From NCBI GenBank assembly GCA_017084465.1, contig CP070896.1:1904501-1968500 (forward strand): DNA of 64,000 nt. Reading direction: 5' to 3'. The notes beneath the pieces were generated by a model, which searched no databases, was not told the origin of the DNA, and saw only the letters and a program-made list of their open reading frames with translations. Position numbers and translations under genes: made by a program. The DNA comes from Lacrimispora xylanisolvens (lineage in GTDB: Bacteria; Bacillota; Clostridia; Lachnospirales; Lachnospiraceae). The first letter of the stretch is position 1. Every line of letters begins with the position of its first letter. Shown piece after piece: positions 10,495 to 20,389 of this stretch.

Positions 10495-10536
10495 AAAAAA
10501 ACCTCTCTGTCTTAGCTTGTTGGCTTTGCAGAGAGG
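10495..10536 (-). terminator. Intrinsic terminator after aspS
   Basis: CCTCTCTG / CAGAGAGG arms (10502-10509 and 10529-10536) are followed on the minus strand by seven T. It closes the long relA-to-aspS run. Confidence 0.9.
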
Positions 10537-10548
10537 TTTGTAATTTAT

Positions 10549-12347
10549 TTATTCAGTTTCTGTTTCTTCACTCACTTTAATTCCAAGATCTTCCAGCTGT
10601 TTGGGATCTACAGGAGCCGGTGCCTCAGACATTAAGCAGGAGGCATCTTTTACTTTCGGGAATGCAATGACATCACGGATGCTGTCTGCCCCAACCATCA
10701 GCATAATTACACGGTCAAGACCATAAGCCAGACCTGCGTGAGGCGGTACACCATATTTAAATGCATCTAACAGGAAGCCGAACTGCTCATTTGCCTGCTC
10801 TTTGGTAAAGCCCAGTACTTCGAACATCTTGGACTGAATATCACCCTGGTGGATACGGACAGATCCTCCGCCTAACTCTGTACCGTTTAACACGATATCA
10901 TAAGCTTTGGCGCGTACAGCACCCGGATTGGTATCGATCAGAGCCCAGTCTTCTTCCATAGGCATAGTAAATGGATGGTGCATGGCTGTAAAGCGTCCCT
11001 GTTCTTCTGAATACTCAAGTAACGGGAATTCAGTTACCCATAAGAATTTAAATACATCCTTCTTTAAGAGTTCTAACTGTCTTGCCAGTTCCAGACGAAG
11101 GTTACCCAGTACGTCAAAGACAACCTTGTCTCTGTCTGCAGCAAATAAAAGAAGATCTCCTGGCTGTCCATCCATGGCATCTGCCAGTGTCTTAAGTTCT
11201 TCTTCTGACATAAATTTGGAGAAGGAACACTTGTAAGTTCCATCTTCGTTTACTGCCAGATACGCAAGGCCTTTTGCACCGAAGCCCTTTGCATAATCTA
11301 CAAGAGCATCGATCTTTTTCCTTGGCATGGCTCCCTGTCCTTTTGCATTAATACCGCGGACAGATCCACCGTTCTCTAAGGCTCCCTTAAATACTGCAAA
11401 CTCGGTATTCTTTACAACCTCAGACACGTTTTTTTCAGTTCCATTCCAAAACGCATATCCGGCTTATCAGAACCGAAACGATCCATGGCTTCTCTCCAGG
11501 TCATACGTGTAATCGGAAGTTCCAGATCGAAATTGCAGATTTCCTTAAACAGCTTTTTTAACAGTCTCTCATTGACTGCCAGTACATCTTCCACATCTAC
11601 AAAGGAAAGCTCCATATCGATCTGTGTGAATTCCGGCTGTCTGTCTGCACGTAAATCTTCGTCACGGTAGCATCTTGCCAGCTGGAAATATCGGTCATAG
11701 CCAGAGCACATAAGCAGCTGTTTAAAAAGCTGGGGAGACTGGGGAAGGGCATAAAAGGAACCAGGATGAACACGGCTTGGTACCAGATAATCTCTTGCAC
11801 CTTCCGGTGTGCTCTTAATGAGAGTCGGAGTCTCGATCTCTAAAAAGCCTTCTTCTGCCAGAAATGCTCTTGTTAAGGTAGCAACCTGGCTTCTGATCAT
11901 GATATTTTTCTGAATGTCCGGTCTTCTTAAATCCAGATAACGGTATTTCAGTCTCAGTTCTTCTTTTGTTTTGCTGTTTTCCTCTACCGGGAAAGGAGGG
12001 GTCTCAGATTCTGAGAGAATTCTCAGGCTCTTGGCACGCACTTCGATGGCGCCGGTGGCCAAATTCTCATTCACACCGCCTGAGCGGTTCTCTACCACGC
12101 CGGTAACAGCGATAACAAACTCACTTCTCAGTTTTTCTGCTTTTGCAAAATTCTCTGCTCCGCAATCACTTTCTTCGAAGATGATCTGCAGAATTCCGGA
12201 ACGGTCTCTTAAATCAACGAATATAATTCCGCCCTTATTTCTGCTTTTCTGAACCCAGCCCATTACTGTAACTTCATTTCCTGCACAGGCTGCTGTAACT
12301 TCCGTACATCTATGGGATCTTTTTAAACCCAACATTGACTCTGCCAT
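10549..12347 (-). CDS. aspS: Aspartyl-tRNA synthetase (frameshift)
   Basis: A class II synthetase of about 598 residues. The N-terminal OB fold binds the anticodon (VTVMGWVQKSRNKGGIIFVDLRDR). The catalytic core has motif 2 (ARCYRDEDLRADRQPEFTQ) and motif 3 near the end (GLAYGLDRVIML), with the bacterial GAD insertion between them. It loads tRNA-Asp, or tRNA-Asp/Asn if a transamidation route exists. The frame breaks in a T7 run at 11429-11435; five bases give RFGMELKNVSEVVK, the spacing of the family. As this gene is essential, the break is almost surely a sequencing error. It starts 10 bases after hisS ends. Confidence 0.95.
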
Positions 12348-12356
12348 AATTTCCTC

Positions 12357-13625
12357 CTAATTTGTTTCCTTCAGTGCTTCTTTATAAAATTCCTTAAACT
12401 GAGTATATCCTTCTTTTATAAGGCTTTCCTTCTGGAACTTTTTATTTTTATTCATCTGGGATACCAGGACTGTCTTACCTTTGGCGCGCTCATTCATGGC
12501 CTCTTTCACTGCTTCATTCATGACCGCATCGCTCACACCCTTTTCAATCAGGAATGCAAACCGTTCTTCACTGCCAGGTACTGTAAAGCCTTCTTCCATA
12601 AGTATGGTGATGATCCGTTCAAAACCAATGGAAAATCCACACGCAGGAGTATCCATACCGGTGAATTTGCCGATCATCTTGTCATAACGGCCGCCTCCGC
12701 CTACGGAACCTGGGAAACCGTCTACCAGAATCTCAAAGATAGTTCCTGTATAGTAGGACATTCCGCGTACCAGAGTGGGATCAAATTCAATCTTAAACTG
12801 GCTGGTAGTGATTGCACTCACGCTGTCAATAATAGCAGCCAGATTCTCTGCCTGTTCCGGTTCCATGGCATCTTTTAATACTTCCTTTAAGCTTCTGACA
12901 CCGGAAGCGTCTCTGGTCACTGTCTCAAACAGAGCTAAATAGTTGGTGACATTCTCTTCCGGATAACCCGCTTCCTTTAATTCCCTGGCCACGCCATCCA
13001 TACCGATCTTGTCCATCTTATCAAGAATAATAAAAACCTGATCATAAGATTCTTCTGAAAATCCGCAGTGAGCTGCCATGCCCTTTAAGATATTACGGTC
13101 ATTAATTCTTACTGTATATCCTTTAAATCCAATCTTTCCAAGGAGTGTGGTGGTCGCAAGAATCAGTTCGATCTCCGCCAGTCTGGTAGGATCTCCAAGG
13201 ATATCGATGTCACACTGGACGAACTGTCTGAAACGTCCTCTCTGGGGACGGTCTGCTCTCCATACACTTCCCATCTGAAGGGATTTAAAAGGGGCTGGTA
13301 AAACTGCTGCATTGTTGGAATAATATCTGGAAAGGGGAACTGTTAAATCATAACGCAGTCCGCTGTCAACCAGGTCATTCTCCATCTGCGCTGTTTCCAG
13401 ATTCAGTTTTTCTCCCCGCTTCATAATCTTGAAAATCAGTTTTTCATTGTCGCCGCCCTGTTTGCTGCTTAAGTTCTCAATGTGCTCTACACAGGGAGTT
13501 TCAATGGAATTAAATCCAAATCCGCCGTATGTCTCCCGAATCTGGTTCATTACATATTCCCGCACCTGCATTTCCGCAGGGAGTATGTCCTTCATTCCGG
13601 TAACCGGTTTCTTTTTTAATGACAT
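12357..13625 (-). CDS. hisS: Histidyl-tRNA synthetase
   Basis: 422 residues when started at 13625 (MSLKKKPVTGMKDILP), chosen for the GGAGTG site just upstream; an in-frame ATG at 13673 would add 16 atypical residues. Class II motif 2 is seen in RYDLTVPLSRYYSNN and GSVWRADRPQRGRFRQFVQCDIDILG. The histidine-specific motif is present as RGMSYYTGTIFEI and motif 3 as GGRYDKMIGKF...GFSIGFERI. The anticodon-binding domain is at the C-terminus. Intact. It lies between hemZ and aspS, as in many clostridia. Confidence 0.96.
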   Translation of the reverse strand: MSLKKKPVTGMKDILPAEMQVREYVMNQIRETYGGFGFNSIETPCVEHIENLSSKQGGDNEKLIFKIMKRGEKLNLETAQMENDLVDSGLRYDLTVPLSRYYSNNAAVLPAPFKSLQMGSVWRADRPQRGRFRQFVQCDIDILGDPTRLAEIELILATTTLLGKIGFKGYTVRINDRNILKGMAAHCGFSEESYDQVFIILDKMDKIGMDGVARELKEAGYPEENVTNYLALFETVTRDASGVRSLKEVLKDAMEPEQAENLAAIIDSVSAITTSQFKIEFDPTLVRGMSYYTGTIFEILVDGFPGSVGGGGRYDKMIGKFTGMDTPACGFSIGFERIITILMEEGFTVPGSEERFAFLIEKGVSDAVMNEAVKEAMNERAKGKTVLVSQMNKNKKFQKESLIKEGYTQFKEFYKEALKETN

Positions 13626-13693
13626 TTTTTTCACTCCGTTTATTATATTTTCTATCTTTCCTGAAAATCGCAAATCATGCTTTCTATTTTAAA

Positions 13694-15149
13694 TTACATT
13701 TCTGATTTTGCAAGCATTTTTTCTTTTCTTTTTATCATTTCATCGATCCGGGCGATGTACTGCTCTACATCCTTAACATTTTCCACCCTCTCCAACCGGT
13801 TCTCCGATGGAAAAACAACTTTCGTGGTGGTTCCAGCACCGCAGGCTGCTATGGTCTGCTTTTCCTCCATAATCAGGATGTTGTAGATACAGGCTTTTCC
13901 AGGGGCTGAATATCCCACATTCTCAAAGTTACCAGCCATATTTTTCTGGCGGTAGAGGTAGTAAGGCTCCTGTCCCATGCTATGGGCGTAGGCTGCCGTT
14001 AAATCTACCATCTCCTGAGTTCCGGTGATTTTTAAATCCCCATATTGTTCCTTATACATATTAAGGCGGGCTGCCCGCTTAATCGCCAAAGTATGAACGG
14101 TAATGCCGTCCGGTCCCAGAGACTTAATCTCCTCCATGGTCCGTCTTACATCTTCCATGTCCTCCCCAGGCAGTCCGATAATTAAATCCATATTAATATT
14201 GTCAAAGCCCAAGGACCTGGCTAATAAAAATCGGTCCTTTACCATCTCAACAGTATGACGGCGGCCGATGATCTTCAGCGTCTCTTCTTTCATGGTCTGA
14301 GGATTTATGGAAATTCGGGTTACACCATATTTCTTTAATACCTCAAGTTTCTCCTGTGTTATGCTGTCCGGTCTTCCCGCTTCTACTGTAAATTCTTTTA
14401 CAGTTGTGAAATCAAATGTATTCTTAAGCCTTAAGATCAGCTTTTCCAAATGCTCTGCACTGAGTGAAGTCGGTGTTCCGCCTCCAATATACACAGTATC
14501 AAGAGTTTTTCCTGCCATTCGCCTGGCTGTAAACTCCATTTCTTTAAAAAGAGCCTCCAGGTAATCATTCATTCGTTTCTCCCACTGGCTGATGGGAAAC
14601 GACGTGAAGGAACAGTAAAGACAGGTGGTGGGACAGAAGGGAATTCCGATATAAAGACTGTATCCGTTTTCATAGTCAATGTCTGACAGCAGATCCAGCT
14701 CTTTTTTCGCAACTTCCAGGATTAAGTCCACCTTCTGATCACTGGTTAAATACGTATGTTTCATATAATCAAAAAACTTCCTCTTCTTTACTGCCGGAAA
14801 GAAGTTTTGTCATGGCTATTTTAACCGGACGTATCCCGGTAAGCGTTCCCCAGGGCAGCTCCCTGCCAGTCAGCTCTCCCGCCATACCGTAAAGCATCCG
14901 CTTTATCCGGTTTTTGGTTTCAAAGCGGTCAGAAAAGTCCACCTTTGTTTCGGATGCTTTTGTTATTCCCTGCTCCTTGTCTTCCAGACTTAACCGGAAG
15001 AAATCATCTCCAGTCACGCCATGTACAAGGAGCCGGAAATCTTCATCGTTTTTTTCCTCATGAAGGAAATGTTCACCCGGATAAAATGCCATAAGCAGTT
15101 CCCTGATATCCTGTTCAAAGGATTGATCATCTAATATTAAACCTATCAT
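13694..15149 (-). CDS. hemZ: Coproporphyrinogen III dehydrogenase-like radical SAM protein HemZ (frameshift)
   Basis: About 484 residues after joining two frames. The radical SAM cluster motif C-x3-C-x2-C is seen in FCPTTCLYCSF; the SAM-binding GGGTPTSL and the HemN-like motif INMDLIIGLPGE follow. The first 125 residues are the HemZ-specific leader ending TLTGIRPVKIAMTKLL. HemZ proteins are annotated as oxygen-independent coproporphyrinogen dehydrogenases; in organisms without full haem synthesis the real substrate is open, and no other haem gene lies in the window. The frame breaks in an A6 run at 14771-14776; five restore KEEEVFDYMKHTYLTS. Confidence 0.88.
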
Positions 15150-15158
15150 TTTTAGTCC

Positions 15159-15804
15159 CTATCCTCTGTATAATGCCACCGGATTATATGATTTTTCATG
15201 ACCGATGGTAGTAACGCTTCCATGTCCCGGATATACCATGGTATCACCGGGAAGAGGGAACAGCTTTCCTCTGATGGAGCCTATAATTTTCAACTGGTCT
15301 CCTGTAGGAAAATCCGTACGTCCCAGGGATTCTAAAAAGGAGAGTATCTCCGCTGATTAATACGTCTTCCTCTTTCATATAGTAGCAGACACTGCCTTCT
15401 GTATGACCGGGAGTTGCAATTACATGAGTTAAAATCCCTGCAGGATCAATGGTTTCCCCGTCTGTCACGTAGCGATCTGCCTCTATGGAACACAGTCTTC
15501 CGATGTTTGTGGAAAGATTCACAGACGGATCGTTTAACAGCATTTTTTCATTTTCTCCGGCATAAATTACGATCTCCGGAAATGCCTGTTTTATCTCTTT
15601 GACTGCCATAATGTGATCAAAGTGGCCATGAGTGAGTAAAATGGCTTCCGGTGTTACAGACAGCTTTCTGCACTCCTCCAGAATAAATTCCCCTTCATCG
15701 CCGGGATCCACAATAATTGCCTTTTTTAACTGCTCCCGGAAAATAATATAACAATTGGTACCAATCTGCCCCACCGGGTATGTTTTAATTCTGAAATCGC
15801 TCAT
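15159..15804 (-). CDS. MBL-fold metallohydrolase, glyoxalase II-like (frameshift)
   Basis: About 214 residues after repair. The metal motif HGHFDHI (H-x-H-x-D-H) is followed by the third histidine in TPGHTEGS, then ISGDTLFLESLGRTDFPTG and the final PGHGSVTTIGHEK. It belongs to the glyoxalase II / YcbL-like group of thioester or related hydrolases; the substrate is unproven. The frame is broken by one extra base in the A5-GG stretch at 15334-15340. The true stop is the TAG at 15159-15161, nine bases before hemZ begins, so the two are surely co-transcribed. Confidence 0.85.
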
Positions 15805-15845
15805 ATTCTTATCTCCTGTTTCAATCGTTCACTTTGATCCGTCGG

Positions 15846-16853
15846 TTAAATAGTAAATACCGGAATATCCGTTCCATACAAAAGCTTTGCCTGATAATAA
15901 TCTGCATACTCCATGTAAAGAATATTGTCTTCACATCTTGTGGTTATGAAGTAGTCAGCTGCGGCAAACAGACATCTGATATCATCTTCCATTGTGCCCA
16001 TTCTTATTATCATCTCTGTGTTGTCTGCTTTCAGTTCCTCTGACACCGCTAAAACCTGCCGGTATCCATCTTCACCGGCAGAAGGACTGATATATAATAA
16101 AAGCCTGGTATCTGCAGGACTTAGCGCCGCATATTCCGTTAAAATTCGTTTCCAGAGGGAAAATGGACTTAAATAATCTGCAATCAGAAGAATCGTCTTC
16201 CTGTCTGATTTTGGAATCACCGGATTGATCTGATTCCAGTCTTCTCTCGGGTCAAACTTCTCAATGAAATCTTCAGGCGGCAGCAGAAACTCCTTCTGAT
16301 TTTCTATCAGTTTCTCTTCTGTCCAGTTCCACCAGGCGATCCGGTTTAAAGCTTTTCTTTGCTCCTCATTAAACCGGTATCCAATGATTTTGGCCGGATT
16401 TCCACCCACCATTGCATAGGCAGGCACAGATTTTGTGACCACGCTCTCAGCTCCGATCACCGCTCCGTTGTGAATGGAAACTCCGCTCATTATTGTCGCC
16501 CCATTGCCGATCCAGACATCATTTCCAATGAGCACGGAGCCTTTTCTTTTGGTTCTGTCAGGAACGGATGCGGTCACAAAGGAAGGACTACCCTGAAAAA
16601 CGGATTTGTAATTATGATTTAAATTAACAAGAAATGTAATTTTATCAGCAAGGGCGCAGTACTTTCCAATCTGTACACAGTGAACCCCTTGTGCAACGTT
16701 AAAGTTTAATCCTGACTGTATTTCCGCACCTACGATATAGCTGTCTTTATCGATCTGCATAAAAGGAAACCGCTCCTCGAAGCCTGTAACAGGCATGGTA
16801 AGTCTGGTTAAGCTTTTCACTGTCTGTGGAAGATATTTCACGGGATATACCAT
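15846..16853 (-). CDS. CatB-like hexapeptide acetyltransferase with an unassigned C-terminal domain
   Basis: About 335 residues from the ATG at 16853, chosen for its AGAAAGGTG site; an upstream ATG at 16919 would overlap relA. Residues to about 205 form a left-handed beta-helix of the xenobiotic (CatB/Vat) acetyltransferase type: VLIGNDVWIGNGATIMSGV, AVIGAESVVTKSVP, then GGNPAKIIGYRF and the IAWWNW motif. Beyond about 225 comes a domain of roughly 110 residues (KTILLIADYLSPFSLWKRIL...DYFITTRCEDN) resembling the C-terminal half of a Rossmann-type glycosyltransferase, which is not part of that family. The substrate is unknown. It sits inside an otherwise housekeeping gene run, suggesting an insertion. 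Confidence 0.78.
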   Translation of the reverse strand: MVYPVKYLPQTVKSLTRLTMPVTGFEERFPFMQIDKDSYIVGAEIQSGLNFNVAQGVHCVQIGKYCALADKITFLVNLNHNYKSVFQGSPSFVTASVPDRTKRKGSVLIGNDVWIGNGATIMSGVSIHNGAVIGAESVVTKSVPAYAMVGGNPAKIIGYRFNEEQRKALNRIAWWNWTEEKLIENQKEFLLPPEDFIEKFDPREDWNQINPVIPKSDRKTILLIADYLSPFSLWKRILTEYAALSPADTRLLLYISPSAGEDGYRQVLAVSEELKADNTEMIIRMGTMEDDIRCLFAAADYFITTRCEDNILYMEYADYYQAKLLYGTDIPVFTI

Positions 16854-16893
16854 GGTCCACAACACCTTTCTGAATAAAAAGAGAAAAACTGCG

Positions 16894-19215
16894 TTATCCC
16901 GCAGTCCTCTCAATGTCAATTACACCTTCGATTTGTCTCAGTTTATCAACCAGTTTTCCAAGCTCTTCCACTCCATGAGTCTCAAAGGTCATGGTAATGG
17001 TGGCTTTCCCCTGCTTGTTGGTTCTGGAATTCATGGAAGTGATATCAATCTGCCTCTCAGTAAATACCTTGGAAATGTCAACAAACATACCGATTCTGTT
17101 ATTGGCAAAAATTTTGATTTCCGTAGAATAACGTTCTTTTGTATTGTCCCCTTCCGGCTCCTGCCACTCTGCATCGATTAAGCGGTTTCTCTCATCTTCC
17201 GGAAGATTTAAAACATTGACGCAGTCTGTTCTGTGAATGGAAATGCCTCTTCCTCTGGTTACAAAGCCTACAATCTCATCTCCTGGCACAGGGGAACAGC
17301 ATTTGGAGAAACGGACCGCAAGATCGTGAATTCCCTTTACAACAATTCCGCTTCCGGAGCGTCTCTTAATTGGAAGTCTGCTGCCCATATCCTCAATGTC
17401 GTTTAATATGGTGGTGTCTGTTACATCTTTCTTAAATTTCTTATCCTTTTCATCCACCATCTTATTGATGACCTGGCCTTCTAAACCGCCGTGGCCAATG
17501 GATGCAAGCACAGAATCCCAGTCGCGGAAGGCATAGCGTTTCATAACCTTCCCCTGATATTCCGGTTTGTTAATCTCAGAATAATTAATTCCTTTGGCTT
17601 TACAGTAGCGGTCCACCATCTCCTTGCCCCGGAGAATATTGTCTTCTTTCAGCTCTGTCTTAAACCATTGGTTGATTTTATTTTTTGCCTGGGTGCTTTT
17701 CACCACATTCAGCCAGTCCCTGCTTGGGCCTTTGCTGTTCTGAGAGGTGATAATCTCCACCTGATCCCCGTTTTCAATGACATATTCAATGTTCACCAGC
17801 TTGCCGTTGACTCTGGCACCAACCATCTTGTTTCCAACTGCACTATGGATGGAGTATGCAAAATCAATGGGGGTTGAACCGCTGGGAAGATTCTTTACAT
17901 CACCTGACGGAGTAAAGCAGTAAACACTGTCGGAAAACAGATCAAGGTCACCCTTAACCATATTTAAGAATTCCTTGTTGTCGGACATGTCCTTCTGCCA
18001 TTCTAAAATCTGGCGGAGCCAGCTTAACTTCTCCTGCTCTTTGCCTGCCGCAACCTGACCGCTTCCGCTCTCTTTATACTTCCAGTGAGCCGCAATTCCG
18101 TATTCAGCAGTACGGTGCATCTCATACGTACGGATCTGAATCTCAAAAGGCTGGCCGTTGTTGCCGATCAGTGTTGTATGAAGAGACTGGTACATGTTGG
18201 GTTTGGGCATGGCGATATAATCCTTGAAACGCCCCGGGATAGGTTTATACAGTTCGTGAATTACGCCAAGTGCAGCGTAACAGTCTTTTACGTTGTCAAC
18301 AATAATCCGCACTGCGAACAGGTCATAGATCTGATCCAGTGTTTTATTCTGGTTGACCATTTTTTTATAGATGCTGAAGAAATGTTTAACACGTCCATCC
18401 ACTCTGGCCTCAATACCAGCTTCCTTTAAATGTTCTTCCACCTCATCAACAATGCTCTTTACAAAGTATTCTCTGGCATCTTTTTTTAGTGATATTTTTT
18501 CTGCCAGCTCATAATAGGTGTCCGGCTCCAAGTATTTTAAAGACAGATCATCCAGTTCGATTTTAATTTTGGAAATACCAAGACGATGGGCAATGGGAGC
18601 ATAGATCTCCATGGTCTCCTTTGCCTTTTCCTTCTGCTTTTCAGGCCTCATGTACTGAAGCGTCCGCATATTGTGAAGACGGTCGGACAGCTTAATAATA
18701 ATGACACGAATGTCCTTCGCCATGGCTAAGAACATCTTTCTTAAATTCTCCGCCTGAATCTCCATCTTATCCATAGACCAGGAAATCTGGGTCAGTTTGG
18801 TGACTCCGTCTACTAAAAGAGCCACCTCTTCCCCAAATTCTGCCTTCAGTTCATCTAAGGACATAATGGTATCCTCTACCACATCATGGAGGATTCCTGC
18901 AGCAATGGTCTCTTTATCCATCTCTAAATCGGCCAGAATGATGGCAACACAAAGAGGATGAATAATGTAGGGTTCACCGGATTTGCGCACCTGGTCCTTA
19001 TGGGCATCGGCTGCAATATGATAAGCTTTTTCTATCATGGAAATATCATCAGATGGGTGATATCTCTTTATGCTCGCAACCAGTTCTTCATAAAGGGCTT
19101 GCGGACTTGTAAAATCAGCGGGCGCCTCCAGATCAATGTCTACTTTCTTCATTTCTTTATGTTCTTTATCAAATTCAGTCACCTTGTTTTTCTCCATCAT
19201 TGGATTATCTGCCAT
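16894..19215 (-). CDS. relA: Bifunctional (p)ppGpp synthetase/hydrolase
   Basis: 773 residues, full length and intact. The hydrolase domain contains the HD pair in AAGILHDVVEDT (about residue 105) and the motif KLSDRLHNMRTL. The synthetase domain has DLFAVRIIV and YQSLHTTLIG. A TGS domain (VYCFTPSGDVKNLPSGSTPIDFAY), a helical/zinc-finger part with the cysteines of FSKCCSPVPGD, and a C-terminal ACT domain follow. It makes and degrades the stringent-response alarmones. The Rel-type arrangement with an intact HD domain indicates a bifunctional enzyme. The start follows AAGGTGA. Confidence 0.97.
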   Translation of the reverse strand: MADNPMMEKNKVTEFDKEHKEMKKVDIDLEAPADFTSPQALYEELVASIKRYHPSDDISMIEKAYHIAADAHKDQVRKSGEPYIIHPLCVAIILADLEMDKETIAAGILHDVVEDTIMSLDELKAEFGEEVALLVDGVTKLTQISWSMDKMEIQAENLRKMFLAMAKDIRVIIIKLSDRLHNMRTLQYMRPEKQKEKAKETMEIYAPIAHRLGISKIKIELDDLSLKYLEPDTYYELAEKISLKKDAREYFVKSIVDEVEEHLKEAGIEARVDGRVKHFFSIYKKMVNQNKTLDQIYDLFAVRIIVDNVKDCYAALGVIHELYKPIPGRFKDYIAMPKPNMYQSLHTTLIGNNGQPFEIQIRTYEMHRTAEYGIAAHWKYKESGSGQVAAGKEQEKLSWLRQILEWQKDMSDNKEFLNMVKGDLDLFSDSVYCFTPSGDVKNLPSGSTPIDFAYSIHSAVGNKMVGARVNGKLVNIEYVIENGDQVEIITSQNSKGPSRDWLNVVKSTQAKNKINQWFKTELKEDNILRGKEMVDRYCKAKGINYSEINKPEYQGKVMKRYAFRDWDSVLASIGHGGLEGQVINKMVDEKDKKFKKDVTDTTILNDIEDMGSRLPIKRRSGSGIVVKGIHDLAVRFSKCCSPVPGDEIVGFVTRGRGISIHRTDCVNVLNLPEDERNRLIDAEWQEPEGDNTKERYSTEIKIFANNRIGMFVDISKVFTERQIDITSMNSRTNKQGKATITMTFETHGVEELGKLVDKLRQIEGVIDIERTAG

Positions 19216-19269
19216 ATGCCGTCACCTTTTTGTAACATTTTTGTTTTCACCGATTTTTAAACGTAGTTA

Positions 19270-20262
19270 TCATACATTATACGTATTGTTGTCGAAAAAA
19301 GCAATTATTTTTTCTTTCTCTTCCTGTCCGATAAATGCGGCTTCCAGTGCATAACGATTCATCTGTCTTAAATCCGCTTCTGTAAAACCCATATGTTTTT
19401 GAATCAGTTCTGCTTCTTTTTCCAGAGTGGTATCCGATACCGTCATATTGTCCGTATTATAGGTTACCGGGATGCCCCAGTCATAAAAAGCTTTTAATGG
19501 GTGCTGATCAATGGAAGGAACCGCCTTTGTCTGGAGATTGCTGATCACGCACATCTCTAAGGTAATTTTTTCCTTTTTTAAGAGGTCCATACAGGATTCT
19601 GACTGAATTGCAGCACAACCATGTCCGATTCTCTTCGCTCCATAGGAAACCGCTTTTATAATATTCTCGCAGTCTCCGCATTCTCCTGCATGTATGGTAA
19701 ATGGAATACTCTTTTGTCCGGCTCTTTTAAAAAGAGGTTCAAAATGAGCCATGGGAACAAGTCCTTCCGGTCCTGCAATATCAACACCCACAACGCCCTT
19801 GCCGAGATAGGAAGAAGCCAGTTCAAAGGTCTCCTCATTCTCTTTATCAGAGCCGTTCACCATTGAGCAAAGTAAAAGTCCTGCTTTTAAATCAGTCCCT
19901 TCCATTCCCCTGTTCATTCCTTTAATGACGGCTTCTAAAATTCGTTCCTTTGAAAGTCCTTTTCTCATATGAAGCTGAGGTGCAAAACGGATTTCACTGT
20001 AAATCAGTCCCTGAGCAGCAAGGTTTCTGGTTAAGTCCTCACTTGCCAGTGTCAGAGCTTCTTCTGTCTGCAGAAGCTGCCCTGGTAAATCAAAACATTT
20101 CAGATAATCCACAAGGCTTTCACAGTTTTCCCCCACTGATACACTATCCTTTATATCCTGTCCTTCAAAATCATATCCAATCTGCGCTGCTAAAAGTCTT
20201 ACCACGTCAATCGATAAAGACCCATCCAGATGCAGATGGAGGTCAGTTTCCGGTCGCTTCAT
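19270..20262 (-). CDS. add: Adenosine deaminase
   Basis: 330 residues from the ATG at 20262, which has AAGGAGGG upstream; the longer frame from 20319 adds 19 unlikely residues. Metal and catalytic motifs are DLHLHLDGSL (H-x-H), FTIHAGECGDC (catalytic Glu), RIGHGCAAI, and VTYNTDNMTVSDT in place of the usual SxNTDDP. It deaminates adenosine or deoxyadenosine to inosine in purine salvage. The altered TDN motif is seen in some bacterial adenosine-deaminase-like enzymes, so the exact nucleoside preference is not certain. It ends 54 bases upstream of relA. Confidence 0.85.
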   Translation of the reverse strand: MKRPETDLHLHLDGSLSIDVVRLLAAQIGYDFEGQDIKDSVSVGENCESLVDYLKCFDLPGQLLQTEEALTLASEDLTRNLAAQGLIYSEIRFAPQLHMRKGLSKERILEAVIKGMNRGMEGTDLKAGLLLCSMVNGSDKENEETFELASSYLGKGVVGVDIAGPEGLVPMAHFEPLFKRAGQKSIPFTIHAGECGDCENIIKAVSYGAKRIGHGCAAIQSESCMDLLKKEKITLEMCVISNLQTKAVPSIDQHPLKAFYDWGIPVTYNTDNMTVSDTTLEKEAELIQKHMGFTEADLRQMNRYALEAAFIGQEEKEKIIAFFDNNTYNV

Positions 20263-20341
20263 AACGATCCCTCCTTCATTCAATGGAAATATTCTATCAT
20301 ATAATAAGGAAAGCAACAATTATTTATTTTACATAAAATTA

Positions 20342-20365
20342 GCGGCACCATTTGACAAGTGCCGC
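20342..20365 (-). terminator. Probable terminator after lsrF
   Basis: Perfect GCGGCAC / GTGCCGC arms (20342-20348 and 20359-20365) with a 10-base loop lie 24 bases past lsrF. On the minus strand the stem is followed by TAATTTTATG, only a weak T tract, so the call is moderate. Confidence 0.65.
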
Positions 20366-20389
20366 CTTAACCTGATTTTGTTAAAATTT

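Noticed and set aside
17491..18429. Long open frames on the plus strand within relA
   Set aside because: They lie antisense to a conserved, intact gene, have no ribosome binding sites and resemble no protein family.
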